A stretch of 64,000 bases of DNA from Levilactobacillus acidifarinae DSM 19394 = JCM 15949. GTDB taxonomy: Bacteria > Bacillota > Bacilli > Lactobacillales > Lactobacillaceae. How positions within the stretch are numbered: the stretch's first letter is position 1; the number at the start of each line of letters is the position of its first letter. Location: positions 586,073 to 650,072 of the forward strand of contig NZ_AZDV01000026.1 in assembly GCF_001434835.1 (NCBI RefSeq), read 5' to 3'. Made by a program: the position numbers and the translations under genes. The notes below the pieces were generated by a model. The model was given only the letters and a program-made list of their open reading frames with translations. It did not search any database and was not told the origin of the DNA. Positions 33,617-41,951 of the stretch are shown piece after piece.

Positions 33617-34525
33617 TTAGTGGCGATCATCACTCAACTTAACCGCTTGAGAAACGTGCCCGTTCGTGGTGGCCAACAATTCCTTGGCCTCCGCAATCGT
33701 GCCTTTGGTTTCGATCAGAACAATGGCAAGCGGCACGTTGTTATTTGCCCGGGCCAGGGCCCGTTCGGCCGCTAGTGTAGAGGTTTGCGTGGCTTCCGCA
33801 ATGATCTTCTTGGACCGTTCAAACGTCTTATCGTTAGTCGGGACCACGTTGATCATCAGGTTCTGGTACACCTTCCCCGTCTTGATCATGATCCCGGTCG
33901 ACAGCATGTTTAAGACCATCTTTTCGGCCGTCCCCGCCTTCAGCAGCGTGGCCCCCGTGATCACCTCGGGACCTACAACTGGCGTAATTGGATAGTCCGC
34001 TACTTGGGCTAAAGGACTGTCGGCAATGCAGGAAAAACCGATGCCCAGCGCACCTTGGTCTTGAGCGTCTTTTAAGGCCGCCACCGTGTACGGTGTTTGC
34101 CCCGACGCCGCACTAGCTACTACCACGTCATCGCTAGTCAGGTGAATGGCGGCTAGGTCGGCCTTAGCAAGTTCTGGTGAGTCTTCGGCCGCCTGGACGG
34201 TTTGGGTCAGCGCCCGGGGACCGCCAGCAATCAAGCCGAAGGTCTGTTGCGCGGTCAATCCGTACGTGGGTTGCAATTCCGTCGCGTCGATCACCCCTAA
34301 ACGACCAGAGGTCCCGGCACCAATGTAAATCAGTCGCCCACCCTGATCAAATTTCGGGTACGCCGCATCGATTGCGGCCGCAATCTGGGGCAACTGCTTT
34401 TGGACCGCCCGGGCCACCCGCTGGTCTTCCCGGTTGATCGTGGCAACCATCTCCAACGTTGATTCCCGATCGATATGGGTCGAACGGTGATTACGCTGTT
34501 CCGTCAAGATTTCATCTAATTGCAT
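33617..34525 (-). CDS. murQ: N-acetylmuramic acid 6-phosphate etherase
   Basis: A 302-residue SIS-domain enzyme that converts MurNAc-6-phosphate to GlcNAc-6-phosphate and D-lactate, for use of peptidoglycan sugars. The phosphosugar motif YIGAGTSGRLGVIDATELQPTYG and SAASGQTPYTVAAL are characteristic. I start it at the ATG at 34525 (MQLDEILTEQRN), 8 nt after GGAGG. No MurP PTS gene is adjacent, so the substrate must come from a transporter elsewhere. Two cre-like sites flank its promoter. Confidence 0.93.
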   Translation of the reverse strand: MQLDEILTEQRNHRSTHIDRESTLEMVATINREDQRVARAVQKQLPQIAAAIDAAYPKFDQGGRLIYIGAGTSGRLGVIDATELQPTYGLTAQQTFGLIAGGPRALTQTVQAAEDSPELAKADLAAIHLTSDDVVVASAASGQTPYTVAALKDAQDQGALGIGFSCIADSPLAQVADYPITPVVGPEVITGATLLKAGTAEKMVLNMLSTGIMIKTGKVYQNLMINVVPTNDKTFERSKKIIAEATQTSTLAAERALARANNNVPLAIVLIETKGTIAEAKELLATTNGHVSQAVKLSDDRH

Positions 34526-34569
34526 CTCGTCATCCTCCAACCTAACACAAAACTTTATTTTTCAGTTTA

Positions 34570-34583
34570 TGTATTCGTTTTCA
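34570..34583. promoter_or_regulatory. cre site in the murQ leader
   Basis: Minus strand TGAAAACGAATACA matches the CcpA consensus at 13 of 14 positions and lies just after the predicted start site, a position for catabolite repression. Confidence 0.55.
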
Positions 34584-34597
34584 TAAAACCTATCTTA

Positions 34598-34626
34598 GGT
34601 ATACCATGTTCCATACTGAATTTCAA
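34598..34626 (-). promoter_or_regulatory. murQ promoter
   Basis: Minus strand TTGAAA (34626-34621), 17 bp, TGG-TATACC (extended -10 at 34603-34598). Confidence 0.6.
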
Positions 34627-34645
34627 TTCCGTTTTATAAAATGTT

Positions 34646-34659
34646 AGCAACCGTTTTCA
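34646..34659. promoter_or_regulatory. Second cre-like site upstream of the murQ -35
   Basis: Minus strand TGAAAACGGTTGCT matches 12 of 14 positions of the CcpA consensus, about 20 bp upstream of the -35. Confidence 0.35.
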
Positions 34660-34672
34660 TTTCGGGACAATA

Positions 34673-34704
34673 AAAAGAGAATTGGTAATGACCAATTCTC
34701 TTTT
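34673..34704 (-). terminator. Terminator of the peptide-binding lipoprotein gene
   Basis: AGAGAATTGGT and its complement around a 4-nt loop, with TTTTT on the minus strand side. Confidence 0.85.
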
Positions 34705-34717
34705 CGAGATAACAACT

Positions 34718-36364
34718 TTATTTTTCAACCGCCATCCATTGATACCCGCGGCTCATGCCGGCCGGGTTCCAAACGTAACCCGTGACCTTCGCGTTCCACA
34801 GTTCCACCGTCGCCGGCTGATACAGCGCAACAATCCCTTGCTGGGTCATCAACCGCTTTTCAGCCTTGACTAAATCATTATAGCGCGCCGTTGGTCGGTT
34901 AGCGTCCTGGTTCTCGGAGCGCTTGATCAAGGCGTCGTATTGCGCATCGCTAAAGCTACCGTTGTTATTGGTGTTCCCCGTGGTCATCAACGACAAGAAG
35001 TTGATTGGATCCGCAAAGTCGGCGCCCCAACTTGACAGAACCAAATCAAAGTTACCGGAGTTCGACCGACTCAACCGAGTCTTGTACGGTAACGTGTTCA
35101 ACGAGACCTTCACGTTAGGTAACTTCTCCAATTCGGCCTGAATGTATTGGGCCACGGTCTTGGTTACCGCCAAGTCGTCACACATCAGTGTCAGGTTTAA
35201 TTGCTTGGTTCCAGTTGCCTTTAAGCCCGCCTTTAGTAATTTTTTGGCTTGTGGCAAATCGTAGGCGACTCCTTGCTTGACGTAAGCGTCCTTGGCGAAG
35301 TCGGCCTTGGTCTTCGGATTTTGCGTCAGGTTTTGTGAAACGAACCCTAACGGCGCTTTCGACCCATCCCGTAAAACGTGACTGGCTAGTTGCTGCTTGT
35401 CGATGGCGAGCGATAAGGCCTGGCGCACCTTGACGTTCTTTAAGGCCTTGACCCGTTTTTCATTCATCTGCATATAGTAGGTCGAGCCCCCCACGAACGT
35501 CTTCATATCAGAATTGTTCTTAAGGTTGGCCACCTGGGTTCCGTCCAGCGTCGTGGCGTCTAACGCCTTCTTTTGGTAAAGGTTTAAGCCGGTCGACGGA
35601 TCAGCCACGACCTGAAAATTCATGGTTTGCAGGTGAATCTGCTTCTTATCCCAGAATTTCGGGTTCTTGACCAGTTTCCAGCTCTGCGACGTTCCGGTCC
35701 ACTTGGTCATCTTAAACGGACCGTCGTAAGCCGTCGTACTCCCTGAATGACCGTAGCGGCTGCCTTCCTTGACCACCACGCTCTTTTCTTGCGGGAAGAA
35801 GGTCGGAAAGGCCAGTAACAGCTTAAAGTAAGCGACCGGTTTGCTCAACGTCACTTCCAACCGGTAGTTACCTAAGGCCTTGACGCCCAGCTGACTAGGC
35901 GCTAGCTTCCCTGATTGGACCTGGTTAAAGTTCTTAACCCCCGCCATCAGATAAGCGTATTCCGAAGCCGTCTTCGGGTTAGCCGTCCGTTGCCACGAGT
36001 ACACGAAATCGTGAGCCGTGACTGGTTTACCGTCGTTCCAGCGGTTAGTCTTCCGTAACTTGAAGATGTACCGCTTGCCGCCGTTAGTCACCGTGGTCTT
36101 CGTGGCCAGAGCGTTCACTAACTTTTCGTTCTTACCTAACCGAAAGAGTCCCTCTTGCGTGTGGTACAACATGGTCAAACTGGTCGAATCGGCCGCCTTG
36201 GAGACATCCAGGGTCGTCACTTCCGATTTTGCCGACAACTTCACTTCTTGCTTAGTGGCTAGGCCCTTCGACGAACTGCTCGAAGAGGACTGCCCACAAG
36301 CTGCTAGGCCCCCCATGACCAGCAAACTTACTCCTACTAAAACGCCAACGTGTTTTCCGTTCAA
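34718..36364 (-). CDS. oppA: Oligopeptide ABC transporter substrate-binding lipoprotein
   Basis: A 548-residue family-5 solute-binding protein. A short signal sequence ends in the lipobox LAACG (Cys near residue 23), then a Ser-rich tether. The SBP_bac_5 domain is recognised from LTMLYHTQEGLFRLGKNEKLVNALAT, KTNRWNDGKPVTAHDFVYSWQR, VRQALSLAIDKQQL and LVLSSWGADFADPINFL. No permease or ATPase gene is nearby, so it is an orphan binding protein that would use Opp components elsewhere. I start it at a TTG (36364), 9 nt after GAGGAG; the GTG at 36370 is only 3 nt away. The exact peptide specificity is unknown. Confidence 0.88.
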   Translation of the reverse strand: MNGKHVGVLVGVSLLVMGGLAACGQSSSSSSSKGLATKQEVKLSAKSEVTTLDVSKAADSTSLTMLYHTQEGLFRLGKNEKLVNALATKTTVTNGGKRYIFKLRKTNRWNDGKPVTAHDFVYSWQRTANPKTASEYAYLMAGVKNFNQVQSGKLAPSQLGVKALGNYRLEVTLSKPVAYFKLLLAFPTFFPQEKSVVVKEGSRYGHSGSTTAYDGPFKMTKWTGTSQSWKLVKNPKFWDKKQIHLQTMNFQVVADPSTGLNLYQKKALDATTLDGTQVANLKNNSDMKTFVGGSTYYMQMNEKRVKALKNVKVRQALSLAIDKQQLASHVLRDGSKAPLGFVSQNLTQNPKTKADFAKDAYVKQGVAYDLPQAKKLLKAGLKATGTKQLNLTLMCDDLAVTKTVAQYIQAELEKLPNVKVSLNTLPYKTRLSRSNSGNFDLVLSSWGADFADPINFLSLMTTGNTNNNGSFSDAQYDALIKRSENQDANRPTARYNDLVKAEKRLMTQQGIVALYQPATVELWNAKVTGYVWNPAGMSRGYQWMAVEK

Positions 36365-36400
36365 AATCACTCGCTCCTCAATTTAATTTCTGCGATGTAC

Positions 36401-36426
36401 TGAGCCCACCGTCCCACGGTGTCTCA
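36401..36426 (-). other. Hairpin in the oppA leader
   Basis: CACCGT-GGG-ACGGTG stem nested in TGAG/CTCA arms, between the promoter and the ribosome site, without a T run. Confidence 0.35.
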
Positions 36427-36479
36427 AGCAAACGGGTCACTGAAAATACTAATTTTTCGTAAGCAAAACATCTCTTTCC

Positions 36480-36508
36480 ACCATACCGACTTTTAAAATT
36501 GTTTGCAA
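36480..36508 (-). promoter_or_regulatory. oppA promoter
   Basis: Minus strand TTGCAA (36508-36503), 17 bp, TATGGT (36485-36480). The leader is about 110 nt. Confidence 0.55.
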
Positions 36509-36545
36509 GTCGAACGGCTCTCAGATGAGAAATCCAGGCCATTCC

Positions 36546-37601
36546 CTAATGCCTTTGCCATTTTAACCGCTGCCAGCCTAAATGCAGGCCGTACGTGGTA
36601 ACAAACGCTAGGCCCCACGTCCCCAGATAGCTGACCACAACGCGCCACCCTAACGGCCAATTTCCGGTCAACGCCCACATTCCGGCCAGCCAAAAAACGT
36701 GACTGAGATAGGCGCGGTACGCATAGGTCGCTAACCAGTGCATGGGCTGCAGCCAGGCTGAACGGTGACGTAACTGGGTGACCGCTAAACAACTGACCAG
36801 TCCAATTACGGTAAAGGCGTAGAAGGTGCCGGACAACTGGTAATAACTGGCTGCAGCCAACCGGACCGGTAGACCCCGGGCCACGAGTTGACCACTCAAC
36901 CACCCCCAGGCGCCCAGCCAAGCCAGCGTGACCACCGGCCAGTACCGTTGCAGGGTCCGCGGTCCCGACTTAAATTGTGCCCACAAGGCCCCCGTCACGG
37001 CGTACGGGAGAAAGCTGAGTGCGAGGCGGTCGACCAGATAGGTGGGCGCGTGGGGAAACCACCACAGCCAGCCCCCGTAGAAGAGTCCCGTGACTCCTAG
37101 GCTGACCCAGGCCCGGGCTTGCCGTCGACCGACCCACCGGGACCACACCCAAAAAAGTGGCATGACCCCAATAAACTGTAACATCATGGTGTTGTACCAC
37201 AGGTGCGGGGCGGCGTTGCCACTGACGGCCTGCCAGAGAAACTGGCCCACCGTCTGGTAAGCCCCGTGTTGTTGACTGCCGGGCAAAATCTCCAGGTAAA
37301 TCACCGTCCACCACACCGTGGGAACCCCCAGAGCCGACCACTGCTGGCGCCAATACTGCCGGTTGGTTTGCAGCGGAAAGTCTCTCCGTTGGCGTATCGT
37401 GGTGTACAGGATACCAAAAATAAACGCCGGGGCCGTAAATTTAACTAGGTTGTAGACGCTCCCCAAAACCCACTGCTGCCTAGCCGTGGGGTGAGCGGCC
37501 ATGGCGAACCCTAAAACCGACTGCAACATGACGGCAGTACAGGCCGCCACCTTGAGGTAGTCGCCAATGTCGGTTACCGGGGGCGTTACGCGTTGCTCCA
37601 T
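36546..37601 (-). CDS. Membrane acyltransferase (acyltransferase 3 family)
   Basis: A 351-residue integral membrane protein with about ten hydrophobic helices. The pattern (DYLKVAACTAVMLQSVLGF at the first helix, a PHLWYNTMMLQFIGVMPLFW segment, and YRAYLSHVFWLAGMWAL near the end) is that of acyltransferase-3 proteins that O-acetylate surface glycans. The acceptor is unknown. I start it at the ATG at 37601 after AAGGA. It lies only about 15 nt after the prs-like gene's terminator, with no room for a promoter, so it probably depends on readthrough. Confidence 0.8.
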   Translation of the reverse strand: MEQRVTPPVTDIGDYLKVAACTAVMLQSVLGFAMAAHPTARQQWVLGSVYNLVKFTAPAFIFGILYTTIRQRRDFPLQTNRQYWRQQWSALGVPTVWWTVIYLEILPGSQQHGAYQTVGQFLWQAVSGNAAPHLWYNTMMLQFIGVMPLFWVWSRWVGRRQARAWVSLGVTGLFYGGWLWWFPHAPTYLVDRLALSFLPYAVTGALWAQFKSGPRTLQRYWPVVTLAWLGAWGWLSGQLVARGLPVRLAAASYYQLSGTFYAFTVIGLVSCLAVTQLRHRSAWLQPMHWLATYAYRAYLSHVFWLAGMWALTGNWPLGWRVVVSYLGTWGLAFVTTYGLHLGWQRLKWQRH

Positions 37602-37617
37602 CTTCTCAGTCCTTACC

Positions 37618-37647
37618 AAAAAAGGGCGACTCCACCGAGTCCCCCTT
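37618..37647 (-). terminator. Terminator after the PRPP synthase paralogue
   Basis: Minus strand AAGGG-G-GACTC and GAGTC-G-CCCTT arms around GGTG, followed by TTTTTT. It lies between the prs-like gene and the acyltransferase and may act as an attenuator for the latter. Confidence 0.8.
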
Positions 37648-37660
37648 AAAACGATGACGA

Positions 37661-38647
37661 TTACTGTTGTTGTTTCGTGATCGGTGACCGAAAAAGTTGG
37701 TCAACGGGTTGTTCGTTATAGATCAAGTTGATGGCCCGACCGAAGAGATCGTCGACGGACATGACCACAAACTTGTCGCTTTGCTTGTCGGCCGGAATCT
37801 GAATCGAATCCGTCACGACCACCTTTTCTAACGGGGCGTCGTCGATGCGCTTCGTCGCGTCACCGGATAAAACGGCGTGGGTCGCACAAGCGTACACGCT
37901 AGCGGCACCAGCGTTGCGCAGGGCCACCGCCGAAACGGAAATCCGCACGGCCGTATCGATGATGTCATCCACGAGGATGGCGTGTTTGCCCCGCACGTCC
38001 CCAATGACGGCTTCCGGATGAGCCGCATTTTCGGTCTCGCTCCGGTTGTCGATGATGGCGATGGGGGTTCCCAACAGTTCGGCTAACCGCCGGGCCCGAC
38101 TGACTCCAGCATGGTCGGGAGCCACGACGACCGTATTCTCTGCGGTTAACTCGGTATTCTCTTCAAAGTAGCTGGCTAATAACCGGTCACTTTGCAGATG
38201 GTCGACCGGAATATCGAAGAAGCCTTGTAGTTGCGCCGCATGTAGGTCCAGCGCAATCACCCGGTTGACCCCGTCCATTTGGAGGAGTGAGGCCACGAGC
38301 TTAGCTGTAATGGGTTCCCGCGAACGGGCTTTACGGTCGGCTCGAGAGTAACCGTAGTACGGAATGACCACGTTGATTTTCGCGGCACTGGCCCGCCGAG
38401 CGGCATCCACCATGATCAATAACTCCATGAGGTTGGTGTTCACGGGATCAGAGACGGACTGAATGATAAAGAGTTCATCCCCCCGGATGCTTTCATCAAT
38501 ACTGATTTGAATTTCACCGTCACTAAAATGTTTAACGGTTGCCTTACCTAATTCAACGCCGGCTACCCGGGCGATCTTTTCGGCTAAGGGCCGGTTAGAG
38601 CTTAAGGCAAAGAGCTTCATTTTGCCCGCTTCGACCTGTTCTACCAT
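37661..38647 (-). CDS. prs2: Ribose-phosphate pyrophosphokinase paralogue with altered active site
   Basis: A 328-residue class I PRPP synthase homologue. The conserved frame is clear: [58 protein letters not shown]. Two parts of the active site differ. The catalytic flexible loop, normally IIDKRRP, reads [10 protein letters not shown] (198-207), losing the essential Lys and second Arg, and the ribose-5-phosphate loop DDIIDTAGT reads DDIIDTAVR (227-235). It is probably inactive alone or regulatory. The start is the ATG after AGGAGG at 38647; MKLFALSS at 38620 is an alternative. A canonical prs should exist elsewhere in the genome. Confidence 0.82.
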   Translation of the reverse strand: MVEQVEAGKMKLFALSSNRPLAEKIARVAGVELGKATVKHFSDGEIQISIDESIRGDELFIIQSVSDPVNTNLMELLIMVDAARRASAAKINVVIPYYGYSRADRKARSREPITAKLVASLLQMDGVNRVIALDLHAAQLQGFFDIPVDHLQSDRLLASYFEENTELTAENTVVVAPDHAGVSRARRLAELLGTPIAIIDNRSETENAAHPEAVIGDVRGKHAILVDDIIDTAVRISVSAVALRNAGAASVYACATHAVLSGDATKRIDDAPLEKVVVTDSIQIPADKQSDKFVVMSVDDLFGRAINLIYNEQPVDQLFRSPITKQQQ

Positions 38648-38691
38648 AACAGCCTCCTATGCTTGTTCACTGGTTAAATTAACTCGTCTTC

Positions 38692-38720
38692 ATTATCGCA
38701 ATTTCCCGCCGTAAACGCAA
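38692..38720 (-). promoter_or_regulatory. Promoter of the prs2 gene
   Basis: Minus strand TTGCGT, 17 bp, GATAAT with TGC directly before it. Confidence 0.6.
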
Positions 38721-38737
38721 CGTTTAACCGAACGTTT

Positions 38738-41248
38738 TTAGGCCTGGGGCATAAATTGTTGGGGCGTAATCCCCTGCATCCCAATCATCGGGTCAATCTG
38801 ACCGGCTAACGCCAGTTCCGGTGTTAACCGGTTATCCGGTGGCGTTACCGGTTGATCGGTTGGCGCTGGTTGGGGCGTCGATTCCTCAGTCGCTGGCGTG
38901 GCGTTCGGCGTTGGCGCAGGACTGTCGGTCGCCGGCGTCTGTGGTGCATCCGGGGCCAACACCGCCTGAATCCGCTGAGTCAACGTGGTGTGGCGGTTAA
39001 CCGACAAATTCTCTACACACGCAGTAAAGGCTTGCGGTTCCCCCACCAAGATCAGCATCTGGGCCGCCCGGGTCACCGCCGTATAGAGCAGATTTCGTTG
39101 TAGCATCCGGCTGTACTGACTGACCATCGGCAAGATGACCAACTTAAATTCGGAACCCTGGGCTTTGTGAATTGACATGCAGTAGGCCAGGGTCAAGCGG
39201 ATCCAGTCGTTACGCGTGTAAGTTACCTCGGTCTGCTCAAAGGCAATCGTCAGCTGATCACTCTTGACCTTACTGTGTTTGTCACTGGCCAAGTCGATCC
39301 CGGTAATGGTCCCAATGTCACCGTTGAATACGTTATTTTCGGGACTGTTGACCAGGTGCAAGACCTTGTCCCCAATCCGAAAGCGTTGGTGCCGAAACTC
39401 AACTTCCTTGGTTCGTTCACTCTTCTTAGGGTTGAGAATCCCCTGCAAGACCTCGTTGAGCCGGTCAATGCCGGCCGTGCCCCGGTACATTGGCGCTAGA
39501 ACCTGAATGTCGGCGGCACTAAAGCCCTTTTGATGGGCCTTGCCCACGATTTGATCGATAACGTCGGCCACCTGGTTAGCGTGACAGGCGATAAACGAAC
39601 GGTCTGGTTGATTTTTGGTGAAATCGGCGGGGAGCTGGCCGTTCTTGATAGCGTGGGCCAACGGGATAATCGAGGACCCATCTCCCTGGCGATAAATCGT
39701 ATCTAGCTGGATCTTGGTCAGTTGGTCGCTGGCTAAGAGGTCGTGAAAGACCTGACCGGGCCCCACGGAAGGCAGTTGGTCCTTATCCCCGACGAAGATC
39801 ACCTGCATCCCCACCGGAACGGCGCGAAGGAGGACCTTCATCAACGACACGTCGACCATCGACACCTCATCGACGATCAGCAGTCCCCCCTCCAAATCCT
39901 TAGTAGTGGCGTCCTCAATGTCGGCTTCTCTCCCGGTCAAACCGAGTAACCGGTGAATCGTGCTGGCGGGAAGGCCGGTGGTCTCACTCATCCGCTTGGC
40001 GGCTCGTCCGGTGGGGGCCGCTAGCAAGATTGGAAACGGCCGCTCCTTGTATTCGTTAATGTCTAGCGACAGGCCGTGTAACCGCGCGTATAACTGTACC
40101 AAGCCCCGGATGATCGTGGTTTTACCGGTCCCCGGTCCCCCAGTCAACAGTAAGACCTTCGAGCGAACTGCCGCAGTTAAAGCGGCGGTCTGTGAGTCGT
40201 CGTAAGTAATGTCCGTCTGTTTTTCAACGACCCGCAGTTGTTTTTGAATGGCGTCATCGTTAAACTGCTCCGCCAAATCCGTCTCATCAGCCTGCAAGAG
40301 TCGGTTCAAGTGTTCGGCAATCTGCCACTCGTCGTCGTATAACGGCTTTAGGTAGATCCGTTGCTCGTCACCGACCACCTTCTGCTGCTTGGCTAGTTCC
40401 AATAACTGGGTTGCCAGATCTTGCGGGTTCAACCGGACGTTGCGGCTATTCTCCAAGAGGCCTAACGCGGTCGTCAATAACGGCTTGGCCGTGGTATAGG
40501 TATCCCCGTTGGCTACGGACAGGTCCCGTAACGTTTGGAGGATGCCGGCCCGTAACCGTTCGGGGCGGTCCGGCGCATAGCCTAGCTGCGTGGCAATCTG
40601 ATCGGCCCGTTTAAAGCTGACCCCGGCGATGTCCTCGGCTAAGCGGTAGGGATTTTCGTGAATCACGTCCAGCGTTTTTTCCTGATAGTGGTTGTAAATC
40701 GCGGCAGCCAACGTACTCCCAAAACCGTACCCGTTCAACCCAATAATAATCTGTTCCATCCCATTGTTGGCTTGCAGGTTATCGATCAGCGTTTGGCTCA
40801 CCTTGGGCGACAAACCCAAGGAATCCAGTACCGTATGATCGTTTAAAATGGCCTCGATGGCGTCGTTGCCCAGCGCGTCCACTACCCGCTCAGCGGTCTT
40901 CTTACCGACGCCCGGAAAGTCTTCGCCACTCAAATAAGCGATCACCCCGTTACGTGAGGTCGGGGTTTCGTTTTGATAATTATCCGCTTGGAACTGAACC
41001 CCGTATTTAGGGTGTTCCACTCGCTTACCGGTGAACCGGTAGGCCACGTCGTCTTTGATATCCGCAAAGTTCCCGGTGACCACGATTTCGTCTTCGTGCC
41101 AATCTAAACTGGTCTCACTGACCTTGACCAGCATGACCTTATAAAAACTATCCTGACTGGCAAAGAAGACCGCACTCACCGTGCCCACCACGTAGTCGGC
41201 CTTGGAGCCGTTATCGGTCGCGAGTAAATCCAAAGATTCGGTTGCCAT
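38738..41248 (-). CDS. recD2: RecD2-type ATP-dependent 5'-3' DNA helicase
   Basis: An 836-residue SF1B helicase of the RecBC-independent RecD2 (YrrC) type. In order: N-terminal OB-like region, helix-hairpin-helix segments (EDFPGVGKKTAERVVD), Walker A LLTGGPGTGKTTIIRG (near 365), Walker B LLIVDEVSMVDVSL, and the C-terminal motif YCMSIHKAQGSEF. It acts in DNA repair and replication-fork maintenance. A Pro/Thr-rich tail of about 75 residues follows the helicase core. It is the last gene of the operon with the TPR and phosphatase genes. Confidence 0.93.
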   Translation of the reverse strand: MATESLDLLATDNGSKADYVVGTVSAVFFASQDSFYKVMLVKVSETSLDWHEDEIVVTGNFADIKDDVAYRFTGKRVEHPKYGVQFQADNYQNETPTSRNGVIAYLSGEDFPGVGKKTAERVVDALGNDAIEAILNDHTVLDSLGLSPKVSQTLIDNLQANNGMEQIIIGLNGYGFGSTLAAAIYNHYQEKTLDVIHENPYRLAEDIAGVSFKRADQIATQLGYAPDRPERLRAGILQTLRDLSVANGDTYTTAKPLLTTALGLLENSRNVRLNPQDLATQLLELAKQQKVVGDEQRIYLKPLYDDEWQIAEHLNRLLQADETDLAEQFNDDAIQKQLRVVEKQTDITYDDSQTAALTAAVRSKVLLLTGGPGTGKTTIIRGLVQLYARLHGLSLDINEYKERPFPILLAAPTGRAAKRMSETTGLPASTIHRLLGLTGREADIEDATTKDLEGGLLIVDEVSMVDVSLMKVLLRAVPVGMQVIFVGDKDQLPSVGPGQVFHDLLASDQLTKIQLDTIYRQGDGSSIIPLAHAIKNGQLPADFTKNQPDRSFIACHANQVADVIDQIVGKAHQKGFSAADIQVLAPMYRGTAGIDRLNEVLQGILNPKKSERTKEVEFRHQRFRIGDKVLHLVNSPENNVFNGDIGTITGIDLASDKHSKVKSDQLTIAFEQTEVTYTRNDWIRLTLAYCMSIHKAQGSEFKLVILPMVSQYSRMLQRNLLYTAVTRAAQMLILVGEPQAFTACVENLSVNRHTTLTQRIQAVLAPDAPQTPATDSPAPTPNATPATEESTPQPAPTDQPVTPPDNRLTPELALAGQIDPMIGMQGITPQQFMPQA

Positions 41249-41254
41249 GCCTGA

Positions 41255-41938
41255 TTACTCCTTCTTTTGTTTGTGTTGCGCTTGAATGAACTTTTCGATG
41301 TCGCCTAATTTCTTTTGACCTTGTGCATAATAAGTCGGGTCGAGGCGCTTCGCCCGGTCAAAATACTGGGCGTACGGGTCCCCTTGAACCATCGCAACGA
41401 GTCCCCGGTCAAACGTGGCCCGGCCATTTTCGGCATCTAGGGCCAATACCTGATCGTAATACTGGGCCGCCTGAGCCATGTTCCCCAGTGCCAGTAAGTT
41501 TTCGGCCACGACCTGGAGGGTCGCCACGTCTTGCGGCTGACTGGTCAACGCGGTCAATGCAAAAGCCAAGGCCCGCTTGTGATCACCGTTAGCCATGTGG
41601 CTCTGGGCAATCATCAAGTACCCGGCGCCCTTGAGTTGATCGTTCAACTGATCAAACTGCGCGATGGCCTTAGGGTAATCCTGGGCCGCGTAGTACACGT
41701 TGCCCAACCCGTAATGCAGACGCTCGACGGCAGCCGGCTGTGCGGCAAATAGTCCTAAGGCCTTCATCAAGAGTTCTTCGGCCTGAGCGTACGAGTTGAG
41801 ATCAACCAAGACGGTGGCCAGTTCGTAATAGGGTTCGAAGTCACCGGGTTCTTGGGTAATCTGTTGGACCAATTGGTGCACTAACTTTTCTGAGCGTTGT
41901 TTATCCGCTGCTCGGCTGGCGGAAGTGGGTTCTGTCAT
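41255..41938 (-). CDS. TPR repeat protein
   Basis: A 227-residue soluble protein built of tetratricopeptide repeats (PYYELATVLVDLNSYAQAEELLMKALGL, HYGLGNVYYAAQDYPKAIAQF, KALAF/ALTSQPQDVATLQVVAENLLALGNMAQAAQYYDQVLAL). TPRs mediate protein contacts. The partner is unknown, but the gene lies between a phosphatase and recD2, as the YrrB-type TPR gene does beside recD2 in other Bacillota. Confidence 0.85.
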   Translation of the reverse strand: MTEPTSASRAADKQRSEKLVHQLVQQITQEPGDFEPYYELATVLVDLNSYAQAEELLMKALGLFAAQPAAVERLHYGLGNVYYAAQDYPKAIAQFDQLNDQLKGAGYLMIAQSHMANGDHKRALAFALTALTSQPQDVATLQVVAENLLALGNMAQAAQYYDQVLALDAENGRATFDRGLVAMVQGDPYAQYFDRAKRLDPTYYAQGQKKLGDIEKFIQAQHKQKKE

Positions 41939-41951
41939 GTGATCACCTCGT

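Noticed and set aside
34681-34700. AATTGGT-AATG-ACCAATT as a third copy of the reductase-type operator
   Set aside because: It is the stem of an intrinsic terminator with a T tract after oppA, which explains the symmetry.
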